Source of the DNA: Bryobacterales bacterium
GTDB taxonomy: Bacteria > Acidobacteriota > Terriglobia > Bryobacterales > Bryobacteraceae
Reading direction: 5' to 3'
DNA length: 64,000 bases
NCBI GenBank assembly: GCA_020852175.1
Contig: JADZBH010000064.1
Coordinates: 1-64,000, forward strand
A program made the position numbers and the translations under genes. The notes under the pieces are model-generated. The model saw nothing but the letters and a program-made list of their open reading frames with translations, had not been told where the DNA came from and made no database searches. Positions 1 through 9,166 of this stretch are shown piece after piece (position 1 is the stretch's first letter; each line of letters starts with the position of its first letter).

Positions 1-1017
1 CCCCTGGCTCCTCGGCGGCACGGCCATCGACGCCGGGTCCACTTCATACTTGGCGCACAACTGCCGCAACTCCTCCAGAGTCTCGCCGTAGCTGTCCGGA
101 TCGCGGTTGATGTTGGCCGCCATGGCCGTCAGCATCCTGGCCATCGGAAACTGGAAGCGGTCGTCGCCCGGAAACAACGCCTCCTTGGCTCGCAGTTGGA
201 TGTCGGCCCAGTTCACCTCCAGGTTCACCGACGGAATCAGCGCCGGGTGGATGATCTCGGCGATCGACTTCCGCTCCTCGGCGTGATAGTCCTGGCGCCG
301 CCGCGCCCCTTTGCTCCGGAAAAAGTAGGCGCAGCCCGTGGAAGCCCCTGAATTGCCGCCGATCGATAACCCGCGCTCGAACTTGCCAATGTTCCGTCCC
401 AGATAGGCGTTGGCGATGCCCGTGTAGTTGTCCGGCGCGCCCACATAGAAATACTTGCCCGTCCGGGCCGTCACGCGGTCCACCAGTTCCCGGCTCGTGA
501 AGCCCGTATAGATGCTCGGCAATGAGCCGAAGCCCAGTTCCCAGTTGTAATAACCCCGCAACAGCGCCACCGGATCGAGCATTTGAAAGTTGTGCGTCAG
601 GTGCAGGAACATACGGCCGGCCACGCTCGGCTCCAGGGCGTCCTCCCACCAGTAGGTGTACTTGTCCCACATGAGTACGTCCATCGGCGCCCGCTCCAGA
701 ATCGCCGCCGCCAGCGTCATGCCGTCCGGCATCATCGCGTCGTCGTCGCCCAGGTAGAAAATGTAGCGCCCCTCGCACAGCTTGAGTGCCTCTTCCCAGT
801 TTTCGTTCATGGGCAGCGCGTAAGGCGCCCGGTTGTACTTGATCTTCGGCGAGTGATACTCGCGCACCACGCGGGCCGTGTCCCCGCCCGAGCAGTTATC
901 CTGCACGATCAGCTCGTAATCCGGATACGGCTGCATGAGCACGCTCCGCATCGAGTAGGCAAGCGTGCGGTGGCGCTCGCGCGTGGGAATGACGATGGAG
1001 AACATCGGTCGTGGCAT
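1..1017 (-). CDS. Family 2 glycosyltransferase, 3' end cut by window edge
   Basis: The reading frame is open from an ATG at 1015-1017 to base 1, giving at least 339 residues with no stop inside the window. The N-terminus has the GT-A beta-strand FSIVIPTRERHRTL and a following QDNCSGGDT. The metal-binding aspartate motif is FYLGDDDAM near residue 95. These features show a nucleotide-sugar-dependent inverting glycosyltransferase acting at the cytoplasmic face. A good ribosome site (AAAGGAA) lies about 6 bases before the ATG. The gene is the last visible member of a minus-strand run with the TPR glycosyltransferase, 27 bases from it, so both may decorate the same acceptor, perhaps flagellin. The acceptor and sugar cannot be read from the sequence. 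Confidence 0.88.
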   Translation of the reverse strand, partial: MPRPMFSIVIPTRERHRTLAYSMRSVLMQPYPDYELIVQDNCSGGDTARVVREYHSPKIKYNRAPYALPMNENWEEALKLCEGRYIFYLGDDDAMMPDGMTLAAAILERAPMDVLMWDKYTYWWEDALEPSVAGRMFLHLTHNFQMLDPVALLRGYYNWELGFGSLPSIYTGFTSRELVDRVTARTGKYFYVGAPDNYTGIANAYLGRNIGKFERGLSIGGNSGASTGCAYFFRSKGARRRQDYHAEERKSIAEIIHPALIPSVNLEVNWADIQLRAKEALFPGDDRFQFPMARMLTAMAANINRDPDSYGETLEELRQLCAKYEVDPASMAVPPRSQG

Positions 1018-1044
1018 GGCTGATTCCTTTTCTGTGACTCCGGC

Positions 1045-3654
1045 TCAGACGTGAATCGCGGCCGGCGGCGCGGCCTCGCGGAAGCGCCGCCACATGGCGG
1101 CGTAGGCGGCTTCCATCCGCCGCGCGAAGCCGGGCTCGTCCATCAGGGACGAGGCCCGCAAGCGGGCGCGCAACTGTTGGCGCAGGACGGCGAGTTCGGA
1201 TTCACGCCCGGCCCAGGAAACGGCGCGGGCAATGTACTGTTCATCCGATCCGGCGGCGCACTCCTCCAAGCCCACGCGCCCCAGCAGACTGGCTCCCACG
1301 CGCGACACGTGCGCCTCCCCGGTGAGCGTCACCACGGGCACGCCCATCCATAGGGCCTCGCACGTGGTCGTCGTGCCGTGATAGGGGTAGCTGTCCAGCG
1401 CCACGTCCACCTGCGCGTAGGAGTTCAGGTGTCCTTCCAGCGACTCGACGGCGCCCGCCATCAGGATTCGCCGTGCGGCGATTCCCTGGGCGGCGAACGC
1501 AGCGATGACCCGCGCCCGCGCCGGCGCCTCCGATAGCGCCCGGTTCTTTAGAGCCAGCCGCCCCCCCGGCGTCCGCCGCAGAATCTCCGCCCACAGCGTC
1601 AACACGCGGGGGCTCATCTTGGCCATGTTGTTGAAGGAACCGTAGGTGATGACGCCGGAGACCGCCATGGGCGGCGCCGCGGCCGGATCGGGCGAACTCG
1701 GAGCCGGGCGGAAGCAGAGGAACCCGCCCTCCAACCGCACCAGCCGTTCGCTGTGCCAGCGCTCGGTTCGGCCCTCCGGATCGCTCTCCGGATCCGTGAT
1801 GCGGTAGTCCATCGCATCCAGCCCGGTCGTGTCCGGGTATCCCAGCCAGGTCGCCTGCACCGGAGCCAACCGCCGGCTGAAGGCGCGCACGCGGCTGCCC
1901 GCCGTGTGGCCGCCCAGATCCACCAGAATGTCGATGCCGTCGGCCCGCACCAACCGCTCCAGCCGGTCCTCGTTATAGCCCCGGATATCGCGCCATCGCG
2001 CTCCCGCCATCCGCTGAAAGCGCGCCGTCACGGCGTCCGGACGCGGTACATCGGCGTAGCAGTAGAATTCGACGCGCGACGGATCGTGACGCTCCAACAG
2101 AGGCTCGGCGAAGTAGGCCACCGAGTGGCGGCGGAAATCGGTGCTCACATATCCCACCCGCAGCCCGCGCCCGGCCTCGCCCGCCGCCGCTGGCGGAAAA
2201 CGAGGTCCCTCCGGCCAGGCAAAGCGCGCCTGGTAGTCCCGGTGCAGAGCATGAATATCCTCCGGCGCAGCCGTGTCCAGGTAGTGAACGTTCAGCAGCA
2301 GATTCGAATACGCGTGATGGTTGCGCGGATCCAGTTCGAGCGTCTTCCGGTAGCAGGCAATGGCCTCCTCGACGCATCCCTGGTCGCCGAGCGAACAGCC
2401 GAGATTGTTCCAGATGTAGGGATTGTCCGGGCGCATCCCGGCCGCGCGCCTCAAACATCCGATGGCCTGCTCGGGCCGGCCCCGGTCGCGGTAATTATTC
2501 GACAGGTTGATCAGCGGGTCAACATAGCCGGCCCGAGCTTCCAGCGCCCGCTCGAAATACGGCACGGCGTCGGCCAGCCGCCCCATGTCCTGTAGAGTCA
2601 CGCCCGTGTTGTTCAAAGCTTCGGCAAACTCCGGCCAGCACGTCAGCGCCTTGCCGTACCAGTCGAGCGCCTCCTGGTGCCTCGCCTGCCGCCGGTGGCA
2701 GTTGCCGATGTTGTTGTAGATGGTGAAGGCGGCCGGATTCAGCGCCAGCGCCTTCCCGTAACAGGCCAGCGCCTCTTCATAGCGCCCCAACTCCTGCAAC
2801 GAGTTGCCCATGTTGTTCCAGCAGTTCTCGTTGCCGCCCGCCTCGGCCAGCAGACGTTCGAAGGCGGCGATGGCCTCCTCGTGCCGGCCCTCGGCCGCCA
2901 GCAGATTGGCCAGGTTTCCCCGCGCCTGCAACATGCCCGGGTTCAGCTCCAAGGCTCTCCGGTAACAGTCGCGGGCCCCGGCCAGATCGCCCAGCGCCTG
3001 CAGCGCCGCACCCTTGTTGCTCATGGCGTCGGCGAAGTCCGGCTTCCAATGGAGGGCCTTCTCATAGCACTCCAGCGCCCTCGGCCAGCGCCCCAACTGC
3101 TGCTCGGCGTTGCCCAGATTGCTCCATGCCTCGGCCTGTCCGGGTTGCAACTCGATCACCCGCTCAAAGCAGGCGCGCGACTCCTCGAAGCGGTACTGCG
3201 CTCCGCACAGGTTGCCCAGGTGATGGTGGCCCGCCGGGTCGCCCGGGTTCAGCCGCGTGTACTCCCGCATGTGGCGCGCGGCCTCGGCCAGTTCCGACTG
3301 GTTCTGCCGCGTCAGCGCCAGATTGAAGTGCGCCAGCGCATGGTCCGGCGCGAGCGACAGCGCCCGTTCGAGCGCCGACGCCGCTTCCGGCAGCCGGTTC
3401 AGGGCCAGGTAGTAGCGTCCCAGATTGCTGTGATAGTCCGGCGCGCGCGGATTGGCGCGCACGGCCTTCTCACCCAGCTCCGCCGCCTGCTGTGCCTGTC
3501 CCAGTTGGAATAACGCCACCGCGAGCAGGTGAAGCGCGCCGGCATGGCCCGGTTCGCGCCGCAACACCGAGCGGTAGAGGCCGGCCGCCTCGGTGTGCTT
3601 ACCCTGCTGGAGCAGTTCTACCCCGCGGTGGACCGATTTCTGTATCGATGCCAC
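1045..3654 (-). CDS. TPR-repeat O-GlcNAc-transferase-like (GT41) protein
   Basis: Roughly residues 5-455 are about a dozen 34-residue TPR units with repeated signatures such as AWSNLGNAEQQLG and AYSNLLLNV. A GT41/SPINDLY-type catalytic domain follows at about 490-860, with RVGYVSTDFRRHSVAYF, YGSFNNMAKMSP and DVALDSYPYHGTTTTCEA. Such proteins are soluble cytoplasmic enzymes that glycosylate Ser/Thr of proteins. The gene lies just downstream of the first flagellin on the same strand, so flagellin is the obvious candidate acceptor (inference). I chose the GTG at 3652-3654 because GGAGAG lies about 10 bases upstream. An in-frame ATG at 3783 would add 43 non-TPR residues with no support. Length is typical for bacterial members. 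Confidence 0.9.
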   Translation of the reverse strand: MASIQKSVHRGVELLQQGKHTEAAGLYRSVLRREPGHAGALHLLAVALFQLGQAQQAAELGEKAVRANPRAPDYHSNLGRYYLALNRLPEAASALERALSLAPDHALAHFNLALTRQNQSELAEAARHMREYTRLNPGDPAGHHHLGNLCGAQYRFEESRACFERVIELQPGQAEAWSNLGNAEQQLGRWPRALECYEKALHWKPDFADAMSNKGAALQALGDLAGARDCYRRALELNPGMLQARGNLANLLAAEGRHEEAIAAFERLLAEAGGNENCWNNMGNSLQELGRYEEALACYGKALALNPAAFTIYNNIGNCHRRQARHQEALDWYGKALTCWPEFAEALNNTGVTLQDMGRLADAVPYFERALEARAGYVDPLINLSNNYRDRGRPEQAIGCLRRAAGMRPDNPYIWNNLGCSLGDQGCVEEAIACYRKTLELDPRNHHAYSNLLLNVHYLDTAAPEDIHALHRDYQARFAWPEGPRFPPAAAGEAGRGLRVGYVSTDFRRHSVAYFAEPLLERHDPSRVEFYCYADVPRPDAVTARFQRMAGARWRDIRGYNEDRLERLVRADGIDILVDLGGHTAGSRVRAFSRRLAPVQATWLGYPDTTGLDAMDYRITDPESDPEGRTERWHSERLVRLEGGFLCFRPAPSSPDPAAAPPMAVSGVITYGSFNNMAKMSPRVLTLWAEILRRTPGGRLALKNRALSEAPARARVIAAFAAQGIAARRILMAGAVESLEGHLNSYAQVDVALDSYPYHGTTTTCEALWMGVPVVTLTGEAHVSRVGASLLGRVGLEECAAGSDEQYIARAVSWAGRESELAVLRQQLRARLRASSLMDEPGFARRMEAAYAAMWRRFREAAPPAAIHV

Positions 3655-3793
3655 TGTGGACGTTCTCTCTCCCCATGCATTGTTCGGCGGCGATGGGACG
3701 CAAAAGAAGAGAATACGGAAAAATCGCTGGGAATAGCCTTCATCGCTATCCCCAGCGGAAACCAGCGGCGATCGGGGAGACACGCCAGCCGTA

Positions 3794-3813
3794 CGCCCGG
3801 CCGGAACCGGGCG
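3794..3813 (-). other. GC hairpin between flagellin and TPR gene
   Basis: A 7-bp perfect stem (CGCCCGG/CCGGGCG, loop of 6) lies 38 bases past the first flagellin stop and before the TPR gene. In the direction of transcription no T-run follows, so it is at best a weak or Rho-assisted terminator or an mRNA 3'-end stabiliser. The 197-bp gap between the two genes holds nothing else that I can recognise. Confidence 0.3.
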
Positions 3814-3851
3814 CGGGGCCGCCGCCTGGCAGGAGGGAGATGATGCCGCGA

Positions 3852-6233
3852 TCAGCCTTGGAGCAGACTGAGCACGGCCTGCGGAGCCGAGTTGGCCTGC
3901 GCCAGGGCGGCGATGCCCGCCTGTTGCAGCACCTGGGCCTTGGAAAGGTTGGCCGCCTCGGCGGCCAGGTCGGCGTCGCGGATGCGCGATTCGCTGGCGG
4001 CCAGGTTGATAATCTGCGTTTGCGCCAGGCTGATGGCGAAGTTGAACTGGTTCTGACCGCGGCCGACGACGGCCTGCACCTTGCCCAGTTGCGATACCGC
4101 CGTGGCCAGCGCGCCCACGGCGGCCTCGGCCGTGGCCTGCGTCGAGATGTCGATGTTCACGCCGCCCGGCAGCACGGACGAACTGATGATCGACCCTTGT
4201 GACGTACCGGTTCCCGCCATCAGCCCCGTGTCGCCGGCGTTGTCGCCCACCGAGACGCGAAACTCCTTCAACGGACTGAGAAACACGATCCGCTCCACGC
4301 CGCCCGCCGCGGGATCCCGCTGCTTCACGGCGACAATCGAGCGCAGGTCCTCGCTGCCGGCGGCCTGAATCTGAGTGTTCATATGGTCCAGGGCCTCGTC
4401 GATCGAGCGCGCCGTCTGGCCGTTGCCATCATCCTGCAGCGTGATCGCCAGCGACTGCTGGTTGCCCGAGGCGTCCTTGATCGACAGCGTGATCGTCTGA
4501 TCGTCATCGCCGCCGCGAATGGGCGTGAACGCCAGCATGCCGCTCGACGAGGCGCCGCCGGAATTGATCGTCGCCGCCGTCGTGGCCGAGGCTGTTGAAA
4601 CCGAGGCCGTGGCGGTCACCCCGGCCGCCGTGCCAAAGCCCAGATTGCCGCCGCCCGCGGCTGCATTCACGTTGACGCGGAAGAAGCTGCCGTTATTGGA
4701 GGCGATGGTCACCGCGCCGCCGGCCGCTGTCGAGGCCGCCAGCCCCGCCTGTTGCAGCGCCGGGTTCTGGGAGAAGAATGTATTCAGGTCGCTCACCAGC
4801 GTCGCCACGCTGGCCGAGGTGCCTTGCGTAAAAGCGCCCGTGACATAGCCGCCGCCGCCGATGGAAAAACCGAGCGTCTGCGTCGCCGCCCCGGCCACGG
4901 CCGCCGAGGTGATGCTGGAGACGTCGAAGCTCGCCGAGGCCGTGCCCGCGGTGAACTGAGCCGAACCCAGCCCCAGCACGTTCCCGGCATCGCCCACGGC
5001 CAGTACCTCGAAGTTCTCCCCGCGCCGCGAACTGAACTCCAGCGCCGCGCCCGGCGAGTTGGCCGTCACTCCAATGCCCGCGGCAATCAGCGAGCTGTTG
5101 GCCGCCACCAGGCTGGACAGGCTCGTCAGGGCGTCGTTCACCGTCGTCGCCGTGGTCACGGCCAGCGTGATGTCGGCCGGCTGGGCCAGCGAGCCGCTCT
5201 GGATGCGGACAACCACGTTGCCCGCCGCGGCGAAGGCCGTGCCCGTCGAGGCGGTGGCGCCGCCGCCGTTCACCAGATAATCCAGCGGCGCACCCGTGCT
5301 GGAACCCTCGGCGCTCGCGTTGCCCAGCAGGGCGTTGGCCAGACGGTCGCCGCCGGACACCTGGAAAGCCGCTGTCGAGCTTTGGAAAACCACCTTGCGG
5401 TTGTTCTGCGCGTCGGTGACGATGACTGCCCGGATGTTGGCGTTCTTGAAGGCCTCCGACTGGTTCGTCCCGGCCCCGCCGGCCTGCTCGATGGCCGAGT
5501 TGATGGCGTTCACCAGCTTTTCGGCGTCGTCCACGCCGGACAGGTTCACAGACAGCCGCACGCGGCCTTCGTCGGAAAAGCCTGCCCCGCGCAGAAAGAA
5601 CTCGGTCGAGCCCGGCACCACCGTCGATGACGTGTTCGTCGTGTCGGCCAGAATGTCGTCCACGTCGGTGGCCAGCGCGCCGGTCACCTGCAGGCCCTTC
5701 AGCCCGAGCGAACGCCCGTCCACCGTCGAGGCGCTCAGGTCCACGGCCACCGAACCGTTCTGAATCTGGTCGGCCGCCGACGGACCGCGCCCGCCCCCGA
5801 TGAACACGCTCAGCTTGGTGGCGAACAGACCCGTGGCGTCCAGGCCAATGGCCTGCGCCTGGCGGTCGATTTCGTCCACCACGCTCTGAAACTCGCTGTT
5901 CAGCAGCGTGCGGTCGCCGGTGAATGTGCCCGAGGCCGACTGCGCCGCGAGCGAACGCGCCCGGTCCAACAACTGGGAAATGTTGTTCAACCCGCCGTCA
6001 ATCGTCTGCAACGTCGACAGTCCGTCGTTGGCGTTGCGCACACCCTGGGTGAGCACGGCGCGGTCCGAGCGGAAGCCGTTGGCGATGGCCAGCCCGGCGG
6101 CGTCGTCGCCCGAACTGATGATGCGCAGCCCGCTGGTGACGCGGTTGATGGTTTTCTGTTGCAATTCGCTGGACATCCGCAGGTACTCCTGCGATTGGAG
6201 CGACGCGATATTCGTGTTGATCGTGAACGCCAT
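3852..6233 (-). CDS. fliC: Giant flagellin, paralogue 1
   Basis: This is a filament subunit exported by the flagellar type III apparatus, 793 residues, much longer than common flagellins of about 280-500. The N-terminal D0/D1 region (1-170) has FTINTNIASL, INRVTSGLRI and GDDAAGLAIAN. The C-terminal D1/D0 region (about 700-793) has SRIRDADLAAEAANL and ends APQAVLSLLQG. The centre holds four similar modules at about 222-304, 340-423, 453-534 and 579-675. Each runs from a beta-strand through a Leu/Asn helix and an AGI-like turn to a phrase such as SFFRVNV. These resemble flagellin_IN insertions. The start has GGGGAGAG a few bases upstream, a sigma-28-like promoter lies 120 bp upstream, and the paralogue lies further upstream on the same strand. 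Confidence 0.96.
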   Translation of the reverse strand: MAFTINTNIASLQSQEYLRMSSELQQKTINRVTSGLRIISSGDDAAGLAIANGFRSDRAVLTQGVRNANDGLSTLQTIDGGLNNISQLLDRARSLAAQSASGTFTGDRTLLNSEFQSVVDEIDRQAQAIGLDATGLFATKLSVFIGGGRGPSAADQIQNGSVAVDLSASTVDGRSLGLKGLQVTGALATDVDDILADTTNTSSTVVPGSTEFFLRGAGFSDEGRVRLSVNLSGVDDAEKLVNAINSAIEQAGGAGTNQSEAFKNANIRAVIVTDAQNNRKVVFQSSTAAFQVSGGDRLANALLGNASAEGSSTGAPLDYLVNGGGATASTGTAFAAAGNVVVRIQSGSLAQPADITLAVTTATTVNDALTSLSSLVAANSSLIAAGIGVTANSPGAALEFSSRRGENFEVLAVGDAGNVLGLGSAQFTAGTASASFDVSSITSAAVAGAATQTLGFSIGGGGYVTGAFTQGTSASVATLVSDLNTFFSQNPALQQAGLAASTAAGGAVTIASNNGSFFRVNVNAAAGGGNLGFGTAAGVTATASVSTASATTAATINSGGASSSGMLAFTPIRGGDDDQTITLSIKDASGNQQSLAITLQDDGNGQTARSIDEALDHMNTQIQAAGSEDLRSIVAVKQRDPAAGGVERIVFLSPLKEFRVSVGDNAGDTGLMAGTGTSQGSIISSSVLPGGVNIDISTQATAEAAVGALATAVSQLGKVQAVVGRGQNQFNFAISLAQTQIINLAASESRIRDADLAAEAANLSKAQVLQQAGIAALAQANSAPQAVLSLLQG

Positions 6234-6261
6234 ACTCTCTCCCCTTGTGCCGTGGAGGTCC

Positions 6262-6278
6262 GGCCACGCCCGGTGGCC
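6262..6278 (-). promoter_or_regulatory. Leader hairpin of flagellin 1
   Basis: A GGCCAC/GTGGCC 6-bp stem with a 5-base loop lies about 30 bases upstream of the start codon, inside the predicted leader. On the mRNA strand a GGA follows directly after the 3' arm (GGCCGGACC), and the ribosome site carries another GGA. This could be a CsrA-responsive leader, but the GGA is not in the loop, so it is weaker than the one before flagellin 2. Confidence 0.3.
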
Positions 6279-6353
6279 CGGGTCGGCTTGGCCGCCTGAG
6301 CTTCCTTGCAGGTTTCGCGCCGGAGCCTTGGCGCTCCTTGCGCATCTGGGTGG

Positions 6354-6381
6354 CTTATCGGGGTGAGCAGGGGTGGTATGA
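6354..6381 (-). promoter_or_regulatory. Sigma-28-like promoter of flagellin 1
   Basis: On the minus strand the -10-like element CCGATAAG (complement of 6354-6361) is preceded, after exactly 15 bases, by TCATA (6377-6381). It matches the flagellar sigma-28 pattern (TAAA-N15-GCCGATAA). The same spacing and the identical 8-mer -10 stand before flagellin 2. The predicted leader is about 115 nt. The rest of the 458-bp gap 6234-6691 holds the leader and, at its far end, the terminator of flagellin 2. Confidence 0.7.
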
Positions 6382-6620
6382 GGAAAGACACGCCGGGCAG
6401 ACGGAATTCAGGTGTTTTTCCGCGCCGCCTCAGGCGTTGCCCTTAGAAAAAAGCTGGGCCCGGGGACCGGAGCGCCCTGGGCGGGCCCCCGCGGCCGGTC
6501 CTCCTCGAACTGTGGCTACACTCCTCATATCGGCGGCCCGCGGCAAAACTTTGGCGTTTGCTCCGCCTGGTGGCGGAATTGTGCCGCGCCCCGCCGCGCC
6601 TGGCCGGACCCCGCGGCGGG

Positions 6621-6660
6621 AAAAAAAGAAAAGGCCGCCGGGAACCAGGTCCCGGCGGCC
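6621..6660 (-). terminator. Rho-independent terminator of flagellin 2
   Basis: This is a perfect 11-bp stem (GGCCGCCGGGA with its complement, loop of 6) at 6633-6660. On the minus strand it is followed by the T-rich tract read from 6632 to 6621 (TTTTCTTTTTTT). It starts 31 bases past the second flagellin stop, so the two flagellins are separate transcription units. Confidence 0.93.
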
Positions 6661-6691
6661 ACTCCACGGTGGTATCTGGATAGGGGAGAGA

Positions 6692-9082
6692 TTATCCGCG
6701 GAGAAGACTGAGCACAGCCTGCGGGGCCGAGTTGGCCTGGCTCAGGGCGGCGATGCCGGCCTGCTGCAGAATCTGCGCGCGCGTCAGGTTGGCGGCTTCC
6801 GCGGCCAGGTCGGCGTCGCGGATGCGCGATTCGCTGGCGGCCAGGTTGGTCAACTGCGTGGACGCCAGGTTGACGGCGTAGTTGAACTGGTTCTGGCCGC
6901 GACCGACCACGGCTTGCACCTTGCCGAGGTTCGCCACGGCAGCCGCCAGGGCGTTGACGGCTGCCTCGGCGTCGCCTTGCGAGCCGATGCCCACGTTGGC
7001 CCCGCCGGAAAGCAGGGACGAGCTGACCACCGAGCCCTGTGTCGAGCCGGTGCCGGCAAACAGCCCTGTCACACCCGAACTCTTGCCCACGCTCACCTTG
7101 AAATCCAACGCCGGGCTTAGGAACACGATGCGCTCGGCGCCGCCGTCGGCCTCGTCGCGCTCCTTCACGGCGACGATCTTCTTCAGATCGGCGCTCGAGC
7201 TGGCTTGGATCTGGTTGTTCAGGTAGTTGATCGCTTCGTCGATCGTGCGGCCCGTGACAGCACTCGAGTCGGCTTGCAGATTGACCGCCAGCGACTGCTG
7301 AGCGCCGGAGGAGTCCTTCAGCGACAGCGTCACCGTCTGGTCGTCGCTGCCGCTGGCATAGCGCGAAAAAGCTAGCTGGCCGGAGCTGTAGGCGCCGCCC
7401 GAATTGACCGCCGCCGAGGTGGTCGCCGAGGCGCCCGCCACTGTCGTCGTGCCAGCTGCTCCGGCCGTCGTGCCGAAGCCCAGGTTGCCGCCGCCCGCCG
7501 TGGCGCTCTGGTTCACCCGGATGAAGCTGCCGTTGTTCGAGCTGATCGAGATGGCGCCGCCGGACGCGGTCGCCGCCACCAGTCCGGCCCGTTGCAGGCT
7601 CGCGTTCTGAGCGAAGAAGTTGTTCAGGTTGCTCACCAGCGTCGCCGCGTCGGTGGCCGTACCCTGCGTGAAGCTGCCGGTGACATAGGAGCCGCCGCCG
7701 ACCGAGAAGCCCAGCGTGCTCGTCGTGGCGCCCGAGGTCGAGGCCGCGATCGCCGCCGTGGTGATGCTGGTCACGTCGAAGCTCGTCGAGCCGGTGCCCG
7801 CCGTGAACTGCGCCGAGCCCAGGCCGAGCGAGTTCAACGAGTCTCCCACGGCCATTACCTCGAAGTGCTCGCCGCGCTTGGAGCTGAACTCCATCGCCGA
7901 GCCCGCCGTGGAGGCCGTCACGCTGATACCCGCCGCCATCAGCGAGCTGTTGTTGGCCACCAGGCTCGACAGGCTGGTCAACGCATCGGCTGCCGTGGTC
8001 GAGGTGGTCACCGAAAGGGTGATGTCGGCGGCCTGGGCGAGCGAGCCGCCCTGGAGGCGCACGATCACGTTGCCCGCCGCGGCAAACGCCGAAGCCGACG
8101 TCGAGGAAGCCGCCGCGCCTTGCACCTTGTAGTCCATCGCCTCGCCGGTCTGCGTGCCGCTCGCCACGTTGCCCAGCACCGCGTTGGCCAGCCGGTCGCC
8201 GGCCGACACCTGGAAGGCCGCCGAGGAGCTCTTGAACACGATCTTCTCGGTCCCATCCGCGCCAGCCACGATCGAGGCCGAAATGCCGGCGTTCTTGAAC
8301 GCCGTGGCCGCGCCCGTGCCGCCCGCCCCGGCTCCCTCGATGGCTCCGTTAATGGCCGCCACCAGTTCGTTGGCGTCGTCCACGCCGGTCAGGTTCACCT
8401 GCACGCGCAGCCGGTCGTCGTCGGAAAAGCCCGCGCCGCGGAAGTAAAAGTCCGTATACCCGCTCACGTTCTCCGAGGCCGTGTTCGTGGAATCGGCCAG
8501 AATCTCGTCCACGTCGGTCGCGCTCGCCCCGGTCACCTGCAAACCTTTCAACTTCAAGCTACGGGCGTCCACCGTCGAGGTCGACAGATCGATGGCGACG
8601 CTGCCGTTGCCGATCGTCTCGGCGTTGGTCGCGCCGCGGCCGCCGCCGATGAACACATTCAGGTTCTTGGCGAATACGCCGCCCGTATTCAATCCGATGG
8701 ATTGCGACTGGCGGTCGATCTCGCCCAGCACGCTCTGGAATTCGCTGTCCAGCACCGTGCGGTCGCCCGTGAAGGTGCCCGACGCCGATTGCGCCGCCAG
8801 CGTGCGGGCCCGGTCCAGAAGCTGCGAAATGTTGTTCAGGCCGCCGTCGATGGTCTGCAGGCTCGACAAACCGTCGTTGGCGTTCCGGATACCCTGTGTG
8901 ATCACCGCCCGGTCGGAACGGAAGCCGTTGGCGATGGCCAGGCCGGCCGCGTCGTCGCCGGAATTGATGATCCGCAACCCCGACGTGACGCGGTTAATGG
9001 TCTTTTGCTGAAAGTCGCTCGATACTCGCAGATACTCCTGCGCCTGCAACGACGCGACGTTGGTGTTAATGGAAAATCCCAT
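6692..9082 (-). CDS. fliC: Giant flagellin, paralogue 2
   Basis: This 796-residue filament protein is closely similar to its downstream paralogue over its length. It has FSINTNVASL, QQKTINRVTSGLRI and GDDAAGLAIAN at the N-terminus and SRIRDADLAAEAANLTRA with APQAVLSLLRG at the C-terminus. It has the same four central modules, so the duplication came after the modular architecture was set. The two genes differ most at individual side chains in the modules, which would be surface-exposed in the filament. GAGGAG lies 5 bases before the ATG. Upstream are a hairpin with GGA in its loop (likely CsrA site) and a sigma-28-like promoter, and downstream a strong terminator. It is probably the main filament gene or an alternately expressed subunit; the sequence cannot say which. 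Confidence 0.96.
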   Translation of the reverse strand: MGFSINTNVASLQAQEYLRVSSDFQQKTINRVTSGLRIINSGDDAAGLAIANGFRSDRAVITQGIRNANDGLSSLQTIDGGLNNISQLLDRARTLAAQSASGTFTGDRTVLDSEFQSVLGEIDRQSQSIGLNTGGVFAKNLNVFIGGGRGATNAETIGNGSVAIDLSTSTVDARSLKLKGLQVTGASATDVDEILADSTNTASENVSGYTDFYFRGAGFSDDDRLRVQVNLTGVDDANELVAAINGAIEGAGAGGTGAATAFKNAGISASIVAGADGTEKIVFKSSSAAFQVSAGDRLANAVLGNVASGTQTGEAMDYKVQGAAASSTSASAFAAAGNVIVRLQGGSLAQAADITLSVTTSTTAADALTSLSSLVANNSSLMAAGISVTASTAGSAMEFSSKRGEHFEVMAVGDSLNSLGLGSAQFTAGTGSTSFDVTSITTAAIAASTSGATTSTLGFSVGGGSYVTGSFTQGTATDAATLVSNLNNFFAQNASLQRAGLVAATASGGAISISSNNGSFIRVNQSATAGGGNLGFGTTAGAAGTTTVAGASATTSAAVNSGGAYSSGQLAFSRYASGSDDQTVTLSLKDSSGAQQSLAVNLQADSSAVTGRTIDEAINYLNNQIQASSSADLKKIVAVKERDEADGGAERIVFLSPALDFKVSVGKSSGVTGLFAGTGSTQGSVVSSSLLSGGANVGIGSQGDAEAAVNALAAAVANLGKVQAVVGRGQNQFNYAVNLASTQLTNLAASESRIRDADLAAEAANLTRAQILQQAGIAALSQANSAPQAVLSLLRG

Positions 9083-9107
9083 ATCTTCTCCTCGATGGGC
9101 AGCTCCT

Positions 9108-9126
9108 CCCGAGAATCCTCCTCGGG
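9108..9126 (-). promoter_or_regulatory. Probable CsrA-binding hairpin in flagellin 2 leader
   Basis: The mRNA strand reads CCCGAG-GAGGATT-CTCGGG: a perfect 6-bp stem presenting AGGA in a 7-base loop, the classical CsrA target form. Further GGA motifs follow at once (GGGAGGAG, then the Shine-Dalgarno GAGGAG 5 bases before the ATG). This is the arrangement known from the Bacillus hag leader, where CsrA blocks ribosome binding and FliW relieves it. csrA and fliW lie next to this gene. Confidence 0.65.
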
Positions 9127-9166
9127 CCCGGCGTCTGGTTGTGTGCCAGGGGCTGTCTTCGTGGTG

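Noticed and set aside
3655..3783. Longer N-terminus for the GT41 protein from an ATG at 3783
   Set aside because: The extra 43 residues are not TPR-like, and the GTG at 3652-3654 has a ribosome site at suitable distance.
6621..6660. Possible attenuator or riboswitch for the first flagellin
   Set aside because: The strong stem plus T-run is placed and oriented as the terminator of the upstream flagellin, and no ligand-type structure is visible.
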